Positions 47,371-58,209 of a DNA stretch of 64,000 nucleotides are shown here, in pieces. Positions within the stretch are counted from its first letter, which is position 1. Each line of letters opens with the position of its first letter. The DNA is from Actinostola sp. cb2023. Taxonomy: Eukaryota; Cnidaria; Anthozoa; Actiniaria; Actinostolidae. The translations under genes and the position numbers were made by a program. The notes below the pieces were generated by a model. It did no database searches. It was given only the letters and a program-made list of their open reading frames with translations, and was not told the DNA's origin. The stretch is from NCBI GenBank assembly GCA_033675265.1, contig JAUJYZ010000842.1:157536-221535 (forward strand), written 5' to 3'.

Positions 47371-47744
47371 AGAGTGTGATTCCAATACACCTTAGCCTGC
47401 GAATACAGCCGCTTGTTTACGCTCGCCACAGGGTCTCCCGAAAGAAGCGTCTGCGGAGTGAGGCCCACATTCCTGTACTGTGATCTCTGAGGTCATGACA
47501 GCTCGTGTTGTAAATCTGATACAACACAGCCGCTCATGTTGTGACGCTTCTTTCGGGAGACCCCTGTGGCGAGCGTAAAAAAGCGCCTGTATTCGCAGGC
47601 TAAATACACCTGGGCAATTACTAACTACACCAATACACACTATTAGACACTCGACCACTCTTTTGCTTTCTTTTGTTTCTTGATTTGCATGTAATAAACA
47701 CTGACAGCTAATTACTGGTGGCCAGGTTTATTGGAATCACTCTA
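47371..47744. mobile_element. MITE (AGAGTGATTCCAATAAACC family), copy 3, interrupted
   Basis: Ends AGAGTGTGATTCCAATACACC and the complement of AGAGTGATTCCAATAAACC (47724-47743). The copy is split by the element at 47393-47602. Confidence 0.85.
47393..47602. mobile_element. 210-bp MITE, 9-bp target duplication
   Basis: TIRs of ~60 bp start TAGCCTGCGAATACAG and include CGCTCGCCACAGGGTCTCC. The flanks are AATACACCT (47384-47392 and 47603-47611). Same end type and duplication length as the elements at 701, 15100 and 58210. Confidence 0.9.
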
Positions 47745-47880
47745 ACCCGTGAAACAAAATCTAATAATTAGTGATTAATATAGTCAAATCAAAAGAAAAC
47801 AATGGAATTATAAGTGTCTAGTATTAAATATCTACTTGGCTAATATCTGTTTCACGGGTTAAGTGCCATCACTCTATTAA
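47745..47880. mobile_element. MITE (AACCCGTGAAACA family)
   Basis: AACCCGTGAAACAAAATCTAA at the left is inverted at GATATCTGTTTCACGGGTT-type sequence near 47845-47862. A relative is at 58386-58535. Confidence 0.7.
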
Positions 47881-48846
47881 TTATATTTTATATGTATTAT
47901 GTTATTAACATGGTCTATAATATTCAGTATTTCAGATTTGAATTAAATGGTATAGAAGTTTTCTTTGTCAGTCTGGGAATTATTGGGTATTCCCATAGGA
48001 ATTACTAACAATTTTCAGTTGATTTCAAAGCATATAGTTATCAAAAATTCCCAAAAATTTCAAGGTTTTCAGTTCAACTGGTTAATAGTCTTGCTCTTAT
48101 AGCATATGTTGTATTATTTAATTACTAAGAACATGCCGTGCAGTTACCATTTTCTGCATTGAACAACAGTGAGAATGAGATCATTGTATATTAATTGTAT
48201 CAATTCTAAAATCAAGCTTGACTGATTCTGAAATATTGAGCTTAGTCTTGTTGTAAGACAGTTCTCATTTTCAGAATAAACAACTGAAAATACTGGTAGA
48301 TACATTCTATAAACAAAGCGTAATATTTATTAGTGATTCTGAAATTGAGGCGGTGGGGGGGGGGGGGGGGGGGGGGGGGGGGCAAACCCTGAATAAAACA
48401 CTGGGGAGGTGTACTCCCATATATTTGCTATATGGGTATGGGCCATGTTGATAGGGTCAGGATTTACAGACCCCAGTGATACACCCCCTATCTAAACCCA
48501 GATCAAGACCTGAGCACCCTCCGCAGCTCCTAAAAGACACACACCTTTATTCGAGTACACTGATTACAATATTTATTCTTATTCTCGTTTTGATATAATC
48601 CAAATCTCTCTTTATATTATCATTGTGTTAATAAATTGATATCTTAAACATAAGCTAAAATATCTTTATATTTACTGTCAGAAACTCAGTCATAAAACTA
48701 ACCAAATTCACTAAATTGGTATTGAAACCAAGGCACATTCGACTTCGTGAGTGATATACTTAAATAACTAATGTAAAAGTAATTAGGAAATGAAGAGAAC
48801 ACAGTTTCACCACGAAATCCAAGGATATATATGACGGTCTCCAATC
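47881..48846. other. No gene recognised; 28-G run
   Basis: A G28 tract (48355-48382) is followed by GTGTACTCCCATATATTTGC, resembling the poly-G ended repeat at 62472 and the region 19590-19718. The rest is AT-rich without coding signal. Confidence 0.5.
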
Positions 48847-49342
48847 ATCGTGTCCTTATTTTGTACACAACAACTTTGGAGGCAAAGATACAAAGATTCA
48901 GAGCATGTACATCCACCATATTCCACACAGTCCGTGGTTATTACCTTCTAAGCAGAACCTCCTTTTTTGAAGTCACCATTACTTAATTTAGCTTCTCTAG
49001 AAAGCCGAGACCTTTACCCGGTCGAAAGATTTCGCTCTCCATTTGATGACCATCAAGACTAAAACTCCGGAAAAAAACACATAATCCTTGCATTACTTTT
49101 ATCTCGGTAGAGATATTCTTACACATTAATACCTCTAGATACTAAAAAAATATTCATATAGACTGTACATGTAGATCTGAACAGAATATTGAGCGTTGTA
49201 TAGTCGGCATAAAGAAGGTCAGATTGGCTGCCATATTGAAATTCGCACGAACGAGCCGTGACGTCACACTGGTAACTATCAGTCGGTCAAAAATGCTAAT
49301 TCGAGAACAATGGAGTCACCCCCTCCCTCCTGGTCTTGGTAT
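48847..49342. repeat. Right arm of ~0.5-kb inverted duplication
   Basis: The complement matches 46510-46988. It includes GTGACGTCAC at about 49258, corresponding to the CRE-like site of the left arm. It ends 20 bp before the F-box ORF stop. Confidence 0.85.
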
Positions 49343-49362
49343 TAAAAATCTTGCCGGTATAG

Positions 49363-49839
49363 TTACAAAGTAAATTCTGTCCGTGCAAATTCAGCTCCAT
49401 CTACCAAAGGGAATAAGCTTAGATCGCTGATCCATGTAAAGAGCTTAGCAGCGACGGGTCCTCTCGACTTCCAAACATTCAGTACATTATTGTATGAAGG
49501 CATAGCCGCTCTATACATCGCTGCAAGTCCAGCAAGGTCATACAAAACAAGCCATTGTGTTTGCGAAATGTCCACCATAAACTTCAAAGCATAAAACTCC
49601 AGTTTCCTGCTCTTCACGTTGACATGCCAGTCTCGAGTGTTCAACGTTGCTTGATGAAATCGTTTACAAGAAAGAGCGAAATTGTAAAACAAACTAAATT
49701 TGTCTAAATACGACACAATCTCAGTTAAACAGTCGTCGTTCAATGATAAAATGGACGTCGAAACCATGTTAGTCTTGTTCCCCATGTTGTTTTGTTCTGC
49801 TTTGATGAATTTAACGATAAGCATTGATTTGGTCAGCAC
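49363..49839 (-). CDS. F-box protein (N-terminal exon)
   Basis: The frame carries an F-box at residues ~30-66 (SILSLNDDCLTEIVSYLDKF then FALSCKRFHQAT), the Skp1-binding module of SCF ubiquitin ligases. Substrate-binding repeats such as LRR or WD40 are not seen in the 158 residues. The frame ends in TTTGTAACT, which may be a donor GTAACT rather than the true end, so more exons may lie leftward. Three Met codons (residues 1, 6 and 19/25) could start it; the Met just before STSILSLNDD is nearest to the F-box. Confidence 0.6.
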   Translation of the reverse strand: MLTKSMLIVKFIKAEQNNMGNKTNMVSTSILSLNDDCLTEIVSYLDKFSLFYNFALSCKRFHQATLNTRDWHVNVKSRKLEFYALKFMVDISQTQWLVLYDLAGLAAMYRAAMPSYNNVLNVWKSRGPVAAKLFTWISDLSLFPLVDGAEFARTEFTL

Positions 49840-49875
49840 TAGTCCGGCAAACGTTAAATTTACTGTACAATCACT

Positions 49876-50301
49876 TAAAGTGCCTATGAAACGAAAATGT
49901 CGATCCTTGTTTTATTAATGTAGAAATCGTTGTTTTGTCTTTCTATGAACAGTTGCTGTATTTAAATGTCGACTTTGAGTATGCGAACATTTTCTTTTCG
50001 CGATTCGAAAATTATAATTTTCAACCAAAATGTGCGACAAGAGACTGGGCTCTTGACAATGGTTCGGTGACGTCAAGAGGTTTGCATGCCTTTGTTGTGC
50101 ACAACTCCTGACGTCATATTTCTATAGTTTGACCGAGCGGGAATTGTCGCACTTTCAAACCCAAAATGCCCAACTTCGAGCGCGAAATAAAAAATGTTCC
50201 TGAAGCTCAATTGACTTTTTATTAACGCCTTGTAAACAGCAAATACTAAGCTTTGGTAGTAGCAAATGAAAACGGGGTCTGTTTTTTCGTTTCATGGGCA
50301 C
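49876..50301. mobile_element. TTAA-flanked MITE (AGTGCCYATGAAACGAAAA)
   Basis: TIRs AGTGCCTATGAAACGAAAA and (complement) AGTGCCCATGAAACGAAAA with TTAA on each side, the duplication of Kolobok/piggyBac-type elements. No ORF. Confidence 0.8.
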
Positions 50302-50304
50302 TTT

Positions 50305-50657
50305 AAAGCCCTGTTACACGCACACTTTTTTTCGTGCAACTTGCCTCGCAAAAAGAAATGTTGTAAGTAGAACGCGCGTTTGTATCGTGTAACACCCTCT
50401 TTTGCAACCTGATTCTTATTTTTGCAAGTTGCACGAGAAGTTGATTTGGTTTTATGTATGACATGGTTTGTGCAACTTGCGTGGCTACGCATGAAAACAA
50501 GTAATCGATAGCCTGAGAAAACCGTTATGAAGTACCGACCTGGTTTTTTTTCGAAGCTGATTGCAACAAAAAATTGACGTGTAACATGACGGTTGCAACT
50601 TGCAACATTTTTTTGCGAGGCAAGTCACGGAAACGTGCGCATGTAACAGCGCCTTTA
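50305..50657. mobile_element. MITE (AAGSCSCTGTTACAYGC), adjacent
   Basis: AAGCCCTGTTACACGCAC at the left and the complement form GTGCGCATGTAACAGCGCCTT at the right, with TA flanks. TTGCAACTTGC/GCAAGTTGCA motifs repeat inside. Confidence 0.7.
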
Positions 50658-50659
50658 GA

Positions 50660-51185
50660 GAACACTAGTCCAGAGAACTGGCCCCACCTTTCTCAATAAC
50701 TATATAAATACAGGGCGCGAAAGAAATATATAGTAGAGGAGATATCCCAGATACAGAAACCCTGAACTATTTACCCATTGTAATTTATATTTTACAGTTA
50801 ATAATTCCCACTAGCTTTGTCTATAGTTCTCAATCTTGACTGTCAGGACACTCTAATGACTAATCATGTTTCGTATCTAATGTGTTGTTGGTGTGGCTCA
50901 GCAGCACTTCCTTTGCATTATGCAACTGCTAGTAAATTGTGGTAATTCGGAAACGTTTTGTGTATTTTGCTTGCTATTTGAATCTTTGGTGAACATTGTA
51001 TCAAATTCTATAATTGGGTACCCTGTGGTTTTCGGTTAAAATAAAGAATGATGTCCGACGACCACACCCACCAAACGATCAAGTACAAACATCCATTTTT
51101 GGAATACCCTTGGGCAAAGGTTTGAAACGATATATGTCTGCAAAAATCCACGAGGGAGGAGGGGAGGGTTTCAGTTCCTGGCCCA
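50660..51185. other. No gene recognised
   Basis: AT-rich sequence with no coding, RNA or repeat signal that I can support. Confidence 0.35.
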
Positions 51186-51199
51186 CGGACTTCATTTAC

Positions 51200-51580
51200 C
51201 GGCATGCATGCATTACCACTTTATCATTCATACTTGCCATTACGCCGCTCGATCGCGAGTGCTTGAAATTCAAGCCCGACGTACATGTATGCATAGCTTT
51301 TTCATTCATACTCGCCGCCATTACGCCGACCGCTCGCGGACCGAGTGCTTGAAATTGAAACCACCTCAAGGTGAAAGGCTCATCTGCGAAAACGAACGAG
51401 GCACTACAGCCAGATGCACATGCATGCATAACTTTTTACCGGAACTTTTCATTCTACTCGCCACTACGCCGCTCGATTGCTTGAAAACAAACCATCTAGA
51501 GGAGAAAACCGCTCATCCGGGAAAGCCAACGAGGCACTACAGCCAGATGTACATGCATGCATAACTTTATCATTCATTTC
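51200..51580. repeat. Minisatellite, ~4 diverged units of 90-150 bp
   Basis: Units share ACATGCATGCATAACTTT, TCATTCATACTCGCC, ATTACGCCGCTCGA and GAGTGCTTGAAA; the longer units add GCCAGATGNACATGCATGC. Short ORFs across it are a by-product. Confidence 0.8.
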
Positions 51581-52124
51581 ATATTCGCCATTACGAATGA
51601 GTTTGACAGACATTTTTAATATGTTTTATTTACTTTTTACCTTTATATTTATTTTTTACTTATCAAAACAAATAAAACAACATTTATTAAACCTACACAA
51701 TACTGTTGATTTATCATGACTTAACAGTTTTCAAAGGAGAAAAGATGAAATAATTAAGAAATATAATAAAAAGGAGTTTTGATTGATGATTTTCATTTAA
51801 ATCAAATTGTAAATCAATGAGACGATGAGCCTGTCATAACTAAATAATCATATCAAAAGCCGTTGCAAAGGACACCGAAAACAAACTGACACGTTAATCA
51901 ACAAAAAAACTTATATTATATTATATTCGTATGATCTGAGTTCTCAGTTGCATCAGTAAGGTTGTCCAGTCAAGAGATCTCTTCACACACCATCAAAGAG
52001 TCTGAATCAGTTTAATTGTACCTTTTCTGGTTTGGTTGTTTTAAGTTGCGATAGCACGCAACAAATTTATCACCGACAATACAGGCTGAATCTTCACAGT
52101 TGAATTTGTCATCTTAACGTCAAC

Positions 52125-53012
52125 ATGAACAATTCTTCTACGCTGAATAACCTGTCAAGTCCAAGAGAGCATAACATGGTGCTCGTTATGGTGATGATCG
52201 TCATCAACACCATAAGCTCCATTCTGGCTTCTGTTTTAAACTTCTTGATCATCTTGACTTTTGTGAAGACGACGTCTTTACGAACGCCCTCGAACATTCT
52301 TGTTCTTAGTTTAGCGATCTCTGATTTTGGCATTGGTGTGTTGATGCAACCAGCCTATTGCTGGTCTCTGTTCGCCATGTTCACGAATAATGCATCGTTG
52401 TTGGCAACATCTAACAAAATATTTGAAGTAAGTTTCAATCTGTTGATCCACGGATCATTTCTCACAATTACTGCCATCACTATAGATCGGTTTCTTGCAA
52501 TACACCTGCATTTGACGTACCAGGCAATTGTTACGATTAAGCGGGCTTGCATCGTTCTAATGATTATCTGGGTATCTGTGACATTGTGGAATGTTGTAGA
52601 ACAACTCCCAGGAGAACGTGTATGGATGCTAATCGATATCGTTGGTACGTTCTTCATTTTGCTTCTCAATTGTTGTTTTATGATCAAGATTTCTCAAGTC
52701 ATTCACAGACACTCGTTGCAGATACACGCCCAACTACAATCAGGACTACAAACAGTGAACATGCCGCGCTACAAGAAATCTGTCAACACCATGTACTATG
52801 TCGCTGGTGCATTTGTAGTGTGCTATTTTCCAAGCTGGTGCAGTTCAGTTGCGTCTATTTTGACAAGAAACCGCGGAGGAATAGAAATACATATTACAAA
52901 AGTGTTGACAACTACACTTCTAATGATCAACAGTGTGTTGAACCCAGTTTTATATTTCTGGAGATTACAAGAGATGCGTAACGCTGCTGGTCATCTGCTG
53001 CAGTGTATTTAG
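52125..53012 (+). CDS. Class A (rhodopsin-like) GPCR, single exon, intact
   Basis: 295 residues with seven hydrophobic segments. N-glycosylation sites (NNSS, NLSS) lie in the short N-terminus. Marker residues: N39 in TM1, LSLAISD with D67 in TM2, DRF (121-123, for DRY) closing TM3, W149 in TM4, CYFP (233-236, for CWxP) in TM6 and NPVLY (273-277) in TM7. The usual TM3 cysteine and a cysteine in the second outer loop are both absent and that loop is very short; TM5 lacks its proline. This combination is known from melanocortin, cannabinoid and related MECA-type receptors, so the ligand class may be a small molecule or short peptide. It should couple to G proteins at the plasma membrane. The intron-less form suggests a lineage of retro-duplicated receptors. 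Confidence 0.88.
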   Translation: MNNSSTLNNLSSPREHNMVLVMVMIVINTISSILASVLNFLIILTFVKTTSLRTPSNILVLSLAISDFGIGVLMQPAYCWSLFAMFTNNASLLATSNKIFEVSFNLLIHGSFLTITAITIDRFLAIHLHLTYQAIVTIKRACIVLMIIWVSVTLWNVVEQLPGERVWMLIDIVGTFFILLLNCCFMIKISQVIHRHSLQIHAQLQSGLQTVNMPRYKKSVNTMYYVAGAFVVCYFPSWCSSVASILTRNRGGIEIHITKVLTTTLLMINSVLNPVLYFWRLQEMRNAAGHLLQCI

Positions 53013-53930
53013 GAGATTATAAAATCGACCAAATATTTAACAATTATTCCCCGAAGTGGATCGAGGAGAGTAGTGGTGGATATTTACCGAGCCGCGAGTC
53101 TTCGAACTCTTTCCCATTCGTCTCGATTTAAAGAAGAATTAAAATTATTATTTAATGGAATTTAGAGAGAAACTGCAAAATACTTGCATTTAGTTGAAAG
53201 ATGACAAAAATGAAGACCAAAACGCAGAAAAGCGACCTTCAAGCGATCTAAATGATTTCGATATTTCAGTGTTCAATAGTTTGTCGCGCGCGTTTCACTC
53301 GAGTCAATATTCAAGAGCTGGAGTCAGAACATAGCTTTTAATTCAAGCTTCGACAGTTACTGCGGTTCTCACTAGTACTATACTGATCAAACAAATTCAA
53401 ACCTAAATACATTCTTCGACCAAATGATCCATAATTTAGCTCAAAATCATATTTGGTTTCCATTTAGTGGGTCTTCTGACTTTTCTTTTTAAGTTTTCTT
53501 ATTTTTTATGTTGATGAGCCGACTGAATTAAGTTTATGGTTAGTTCGACGTTTTCCGTATACCTAAGCAAGAAATGACAATTTCAAAGCTAGAAAACTAG
53601 AGTTCTAACAAGGACATTGAAACACGAACAGTTTCATTATTGATTCATGCCGAGTAATTATTTTGTAAGCGTACAGGAATTTTTTTCACGTGCAACTTTC
53701 GATTTCATTTGAACATAGATTTGACTCTCAGTTAGAGTTTTAAAATACTCCAAAATTATATGAGACAATAACAATACTTCAAATAAAGACTGACTATGCA
53801 CGCTTACCTTTTTCTGAACCGTATATGAATCGCTTGTATAAGCTTAAGCTTATATTCAGTTCGTAAATGGCCAGTTGACTCAGATTCACTCTCAGTTGTT
53901 GTGTATTTTTTTCCCAAACTCCCCAAAAAG
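53013..53930. other. Downstream of the GPCR, no gene recognised
   Basis: No clear polyadenylation signal close by; AATAAA occurs near 53780. No coding signal. Confidence 0.35.
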
Positions 53931-53939
53931 CGCCTGTGA

Positions 53940-54640
53940 TGGAAACACGAGCCACGAAATAGATCTATATAGATTCATATGAGTTTGAAGGAATGGTGTT
54001 CGTCGAAATTTCGACGAGATTTCGTCTTTTACTGCGAAAATCCTTGTATCGCGACCTTTCGTTTTGTATAAACTTCAGCTGGATTTTGGGTTTTTCTGTT
54101 CCGCCAATATATTTTTTGCACTAATTAGTACTAAATACAATACAAAACAATAGAAATGTCACTATTTAGTACTTTAAATAATGATGTTTATGCTGAGTTA
54201 ACTTTGTACTCAAGAAATGGACATATATAATAATAATAATAATAATTTAATATTTATATAGCGCACTCTCCAGAATGCCCAAATGCGCTTTACATATATA
54301 CAATTCAAAAAATCTAAAACTAAGATTTATAGTGATTGTTGGAACAGAAAAACCCAAAATCCAACTGAAGTTTTCCAAACGAAAGGTCGCGATACAAGGA
54401 TTTTCGCTGTAAAGTGTTTTTGTGAAGAAGCTTTTCGAGCTCAGAAATAAACTGCGAAAATTCCAACACAATTCTTTCTGAAGCGAGGCCGCCGTATCGA
54501 CCTATTTCTTCGACGAATTCACCAGTAAATCAGTCACATTCGTCGATGATATTCCATCTTTTCTTGGGAATACTTATATGTGTTTAAAGCAACAAATATA
54601 ACGAGGAAGAAGAACAAATATCGACACTCGTGACTGACTC
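53940..54640. mobile_element. Inverted-repeat element
   Basis: TCCTTGTATCGCGACCTTTCG...GGATTTTGGGTTTTTCTGTTCC (54040-54102) is inverted at 54338-54400. An inner TTAGTACTAAAT-type MITE remnant (54115-54180) and an AAT run are present. Outer limits are uncertain. Confidence 0.6.
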
Positions 54641-54644
54641 AGCA

Positions 54645-55910
54645 CGGTTTGTTTGACTCACCAAGGCAAAGTTTTTTCGACTCTTTTGAAACATTACGCT
54701 CCATTTCAAAGCAATGAATCCCTATGAAGTGATTCCATGTAGGATAGCCAAATATTGAGACTTTGTAACCGTTATCAATGGATAGGTTGAACGAAAAAAA
54801 TCGATATTTTTACTGAAGGGAATGACGAACGAGTTTTCTTGTTAGCATTTGATTCAGCGGGTTTCTCATTTACATAAATGGCGGGAAAGCCGCTCGCGCG
54901 GCTGCTAGCGTGCAGAGTTTTTGATGGGATTCCTGTGGTAATAATGTACATGTTGGGCTTCCTGTGCGCGTCCCGTAAGACACGCCCGCAGAAATTCAGT
55001 ATTGAAAAATCTTGTGAGAAATTTCTGCTGGTGTTTTACAGAATATAAAATAAAGAGTATTTTAAAAAAATACAACAATCTCTTAATTTATATTTATCGA
55101 CATCGGAAAAGATTTGCCTACAAATTGGAACATTTGGTCTTTTCGGTCCTAGCCCCTGCGAATCCCTTCGAATTCTTATTCTTCTTTTTTTTCTGTCAGT
55201 TTCTGATTGTTTTTCACTACGGTATATTAATATTATATATATAATATGCAATATGTACTTCAGTTTAATAAATATTTTCGCTTGACCCCTCCCCTCCCCC
55301 CCACGAAATCCCCAAATCAGTCATAGATTATTGCTTTTATAACAAGACGCTCAATGAGCGTACACTCGGGCTTATGACAAGGACAATGTCAGTTGCGTGA
55401 GGAGAGACCTGACAATGACTGACAGTTGCGTGACGAGGGAGACTATGTATAGCATAGATAAAAATCTCCGAATCGTACTTCCGTAGCACGTACTTGGAAC
55501 GTCAACGTCCAGTTGAGGGTCATATTCATGGTCAGACGGTTCTGATAACGTCTTTGGTTTCTTCGTTATCGCAGAGGAAAGTCGAACTTCGTATCTTTTA
55601 AACATCCAGTTGATTCAGTATGATGACAAAGCTCGACCAATCTGCTGTCTCTGCCTATACATTAAAAAATCTTGTTCGATTTATCTCGAAATCAGAAAGG
55701 AATTATCGATTAAAAATCAAAAGCTGCTTCTGTTAATACCTGTTAGCGGGACTTCTCTTGACAAAGCGTGGTACCGTCGGAGGTTATCTTGATTGTCTAG
55801 CTCTCTACAAGCTAGAATGTAGCTACAGATAATTATGCATTACAACCTAAGCTATTACATCAGTCTGCTGCCGGAGGATTCCTATTGGTTAACGTAATAT
55901 GGTGATTCTA
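54645..55910. other. No gene recognised
   Basis: A minus-strand ORF, 55605-55372 (MFKRYEVRLSSAITKKPKTL), has plausible composition at its start but no recognisable domain and degenerates later. GACTGACAGTTGCGTGA/TCAGTTGCGTGAGGAGAG repeats occur at 55385-55435. Confidence 0.3.
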
Positions 55911-55914
55911 TAAT

Positions 55915-57143
55915 TACTCGTGCCCAGGCCGTAGGCCGCACGAGTTATAAAACCCAACGCGTATTTTTTTTTTTTTGGTCAATGTCAGAAAATCGCAAAG
56001 TTGTGCAATATCCGGTCACATGCTATCGAGACGCCATCTTGTATCTTAGACAAAGCGAGGAAGGCTTCGGCGATTCATGGAGTTTCACGAGCGAAATATT
56101 GCACTTTTTACTCGTCGGAGTGTTAAGTTGAGTGTTGTAGACGAGAAGATCTACAAATTTGAGATCGCCACCCTTCGATCGTGTCTTACGAAGTCGAAGA
56201 AGATGGCTATTTCAGTTGCCGGACTCGCCACACGAACTGAGACTTCGCTCGATAAAACTGTCAACAGGCCGATATTGGCGAACTGAAACAGAGATACATG
56301 GAAGCCTTGAAAGCCTTTTTTAACTTTTTTTAATCGTTAATGCTGCCATTTAGCGCTGGCTAATCCCGGCAGGAGGGGCGGCGGCCCCGTGATAACACAA
56401 CAATGTTACAAAAATTATCAAAGTAATAGGTAAAATAGAATATCAATAGTTTACAAAAAGAAGCATTACACTGCGATTACAGACATTGCTGAGACTTTGA
56501 ATATTTTAGTGTCACTAGAGGTTACAACAGATACAGGTAAACAGTTCCAGATGGTGCGGACAAAGAAAGAGTGTCTATAAGCATTAACAGTAGATTGCAA
56601 GTGTCTGAAGTTAACGAGGTTAGCCGAGATCTAGTACGTTGGTCAGAAGGAGTCATCTCAGATGGGAAAGGCACGTCGACCAGTCCGCCGTGGATCTTGT
56701 AGAACATGGTAACATCTGCTAAGACCCTTCGCTTTTCCAAAGAATCCCAGCCAAGGGAGTTGATCATGTTCGTGACGCTGCTAGCTCGTTGATAATCTTT
56801 GCAGACGAATCTCGCTGCTCTTCGTTGGATGGATTCTAGGCCATTCTTGTCTTTTGCAGTGTGCGGGGACCAAGCGGTGGAACCGTACTCAGTTATACGA
56901 ACTTGAAGTTAAACTGAAGCATCAAAAACCTATCATGGCGGCTGGGTAACTGATCCGATCCAGAACGGCAAAAGTTAATACAATGTAGTTGAAAGCAATG
57001 AGTCTTCCCGAGTCGAGAGACTGACGAACTGACAATCAGTCAAGATTTATATGGTGAATATACAGTATGAGCAAGTATGCTATTTATATCTATAAACTTG
57101 AAGATATGAATTGGACTTGAATTCCTTGCATTATTGCATTTGT
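55915..57143 (-). mobile_element. LINE 3' fragment, right copy of the inverted repeat
   Basis: The complement is nearly identical to 31410-32660, including the RT tail INSLGWDSLEKRRVLADVTM (56767 downward). Differences are small indels such as a changed segment near 55997 and a 1-bp shift after PSDQR. It ends sharply at GCATTATTGCATTTGTG. Confidence 0.8.
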
Positions 57144-57162
57144 GGGACCAATTAACGTAGCT

Positions 57163-57460
57163 GGGGAATCGAGCTCGATGAAAGTAATCGAGCTCGATCT
57201 CTAGATCGTGCACGATCTCTTTGGAATACACCAATCGAGCTCGATCTCTAGATCGTGCACGATCTCTTGTCAATCGAGCTCAATCTATGAATCGTACACG
57301 ATCCTAATCGAGCTCGATCTAGAGATCGTGTACGATCTCTCGAATACACCAATCAAGCTCGATCTATAGATCGTACACGATCTTATCGAATACACTAATC
57401 GAGCTCGATATCTCATCGAGCTACAATCGAGCTCGATTCGATATCCGTGATCTTCGGACT
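57163..57460. repeat. Tandem array of perfect palindromes
   Basis: Five or more ~50-60 bp units, each with the 12-bp palindrome ATCGAGCTCGAT next to AGATCGTGCACGATCT (or the GTACAC variant), joined by TCTAGA-type palindromes and separated by CGAATACACCAATC. Changes in one half of a palindrome are usually matched in the other (GTGCAC to GTACAC or GTGTAC is partly compensated). Confidence 0.9.
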
Positions 57461-57523
57461 AAGGAAGGGTGGGTAAAAATTAAAAATGTATTTGGTCAGC
57501 GGTCAACGAACCCCCAAAATGGC

Positions 57524-57580
57524 AGCAAGCAATAGTAGGGCGATCATGCAAGAACAAGAAGGGATTTTCTTTCAAAAGGT
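57524..57580 (+). CDS. Possible orphan first exon
   Basis: AAAATGG gives a good start context, followed by MAASNSRAIMQEQEGIFFQK and a strong donor GTACGTAAG. No downstream exon on + is seen before the window end, so this could be the start of a gene beyond it or a chance match. Confidence 0.3.
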
Positions 57581-57689
57581 ACGTAAGTTATATATTGTTT
57601 TATTTCCCAACATTTAAGAGTAATTCGCTCGAACGTGCTTCAGAGAGAGAAACGGGAGAGAAAGAATGAAAGAAGTGCAATGTGAGTGT

Positions 57690-57912
57690 ATATCAACTAT
57701 AAAGTATTTATAAAGGAAAGTATGGCGACGTTTCGGTGTCGACTATAGGCACCATTATCAAGCAAAATGGGTCTACACAGTCTATCAAGTATTTCTTTAT
57801 TTACATGTATATCAACTATAAAGTATTTATAAAGGAAAGTATGGCGACGTTTCGGTGTCGACTATAGGCACCAAGCAAAATGGGTCTATGAAACTATCAA
57901 GTATTTCTTTAT
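57690..57912 (-). repeat. Tandem ~117-bp repeat with Penelope-type motif
   Basis: Two copies (57690-57806, 57807-57912) contain on the minus strand TTGATAATGGTG...CACCGAAACGTC, a stem flanked by the GAAAC core typical of the degenerate hammerhead ribozymes in Penelope-like element terminal repeats. The second copy has lost part of the first core strand. No reverse transcriptase is nearby. Confidence 0.5.
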
Positions 57913-58209
57913 TTATCACAATTTTAATAATAAGCTTATCAACTTAAAAAGCTTATAAAATGTGTTTTTAATTGAAAACTGTAACTTACTAATAATAAAG
58001 TCTTATAAAACTAATATTATAAGCTTATTTAGACTTATAAAGTTATATATAAGCTTAAGTAAGCTTAACATGTAAGACTAAGTTTGCTGTATTTCATTTC
58101 CAATGGCAAACTGGAATACTGATGAAATTGTCAAAGATATAATTTCGAAAATTAGAGAATTTGGTGTCATATTTTGATCATTTTGATCTGATTTGGACAT
58201 GCATTACCA

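Noticed and set aside
51008..51564. Several ORFs of 65-118 codons
   Set aside because: They follow a minisatellite in all frames and lack domain or splice support.
52355..52687. Minus-strand 110-codon ORF inside the GPCR
   Set aside because: Shadow of the receptor frame on the opposite strand.
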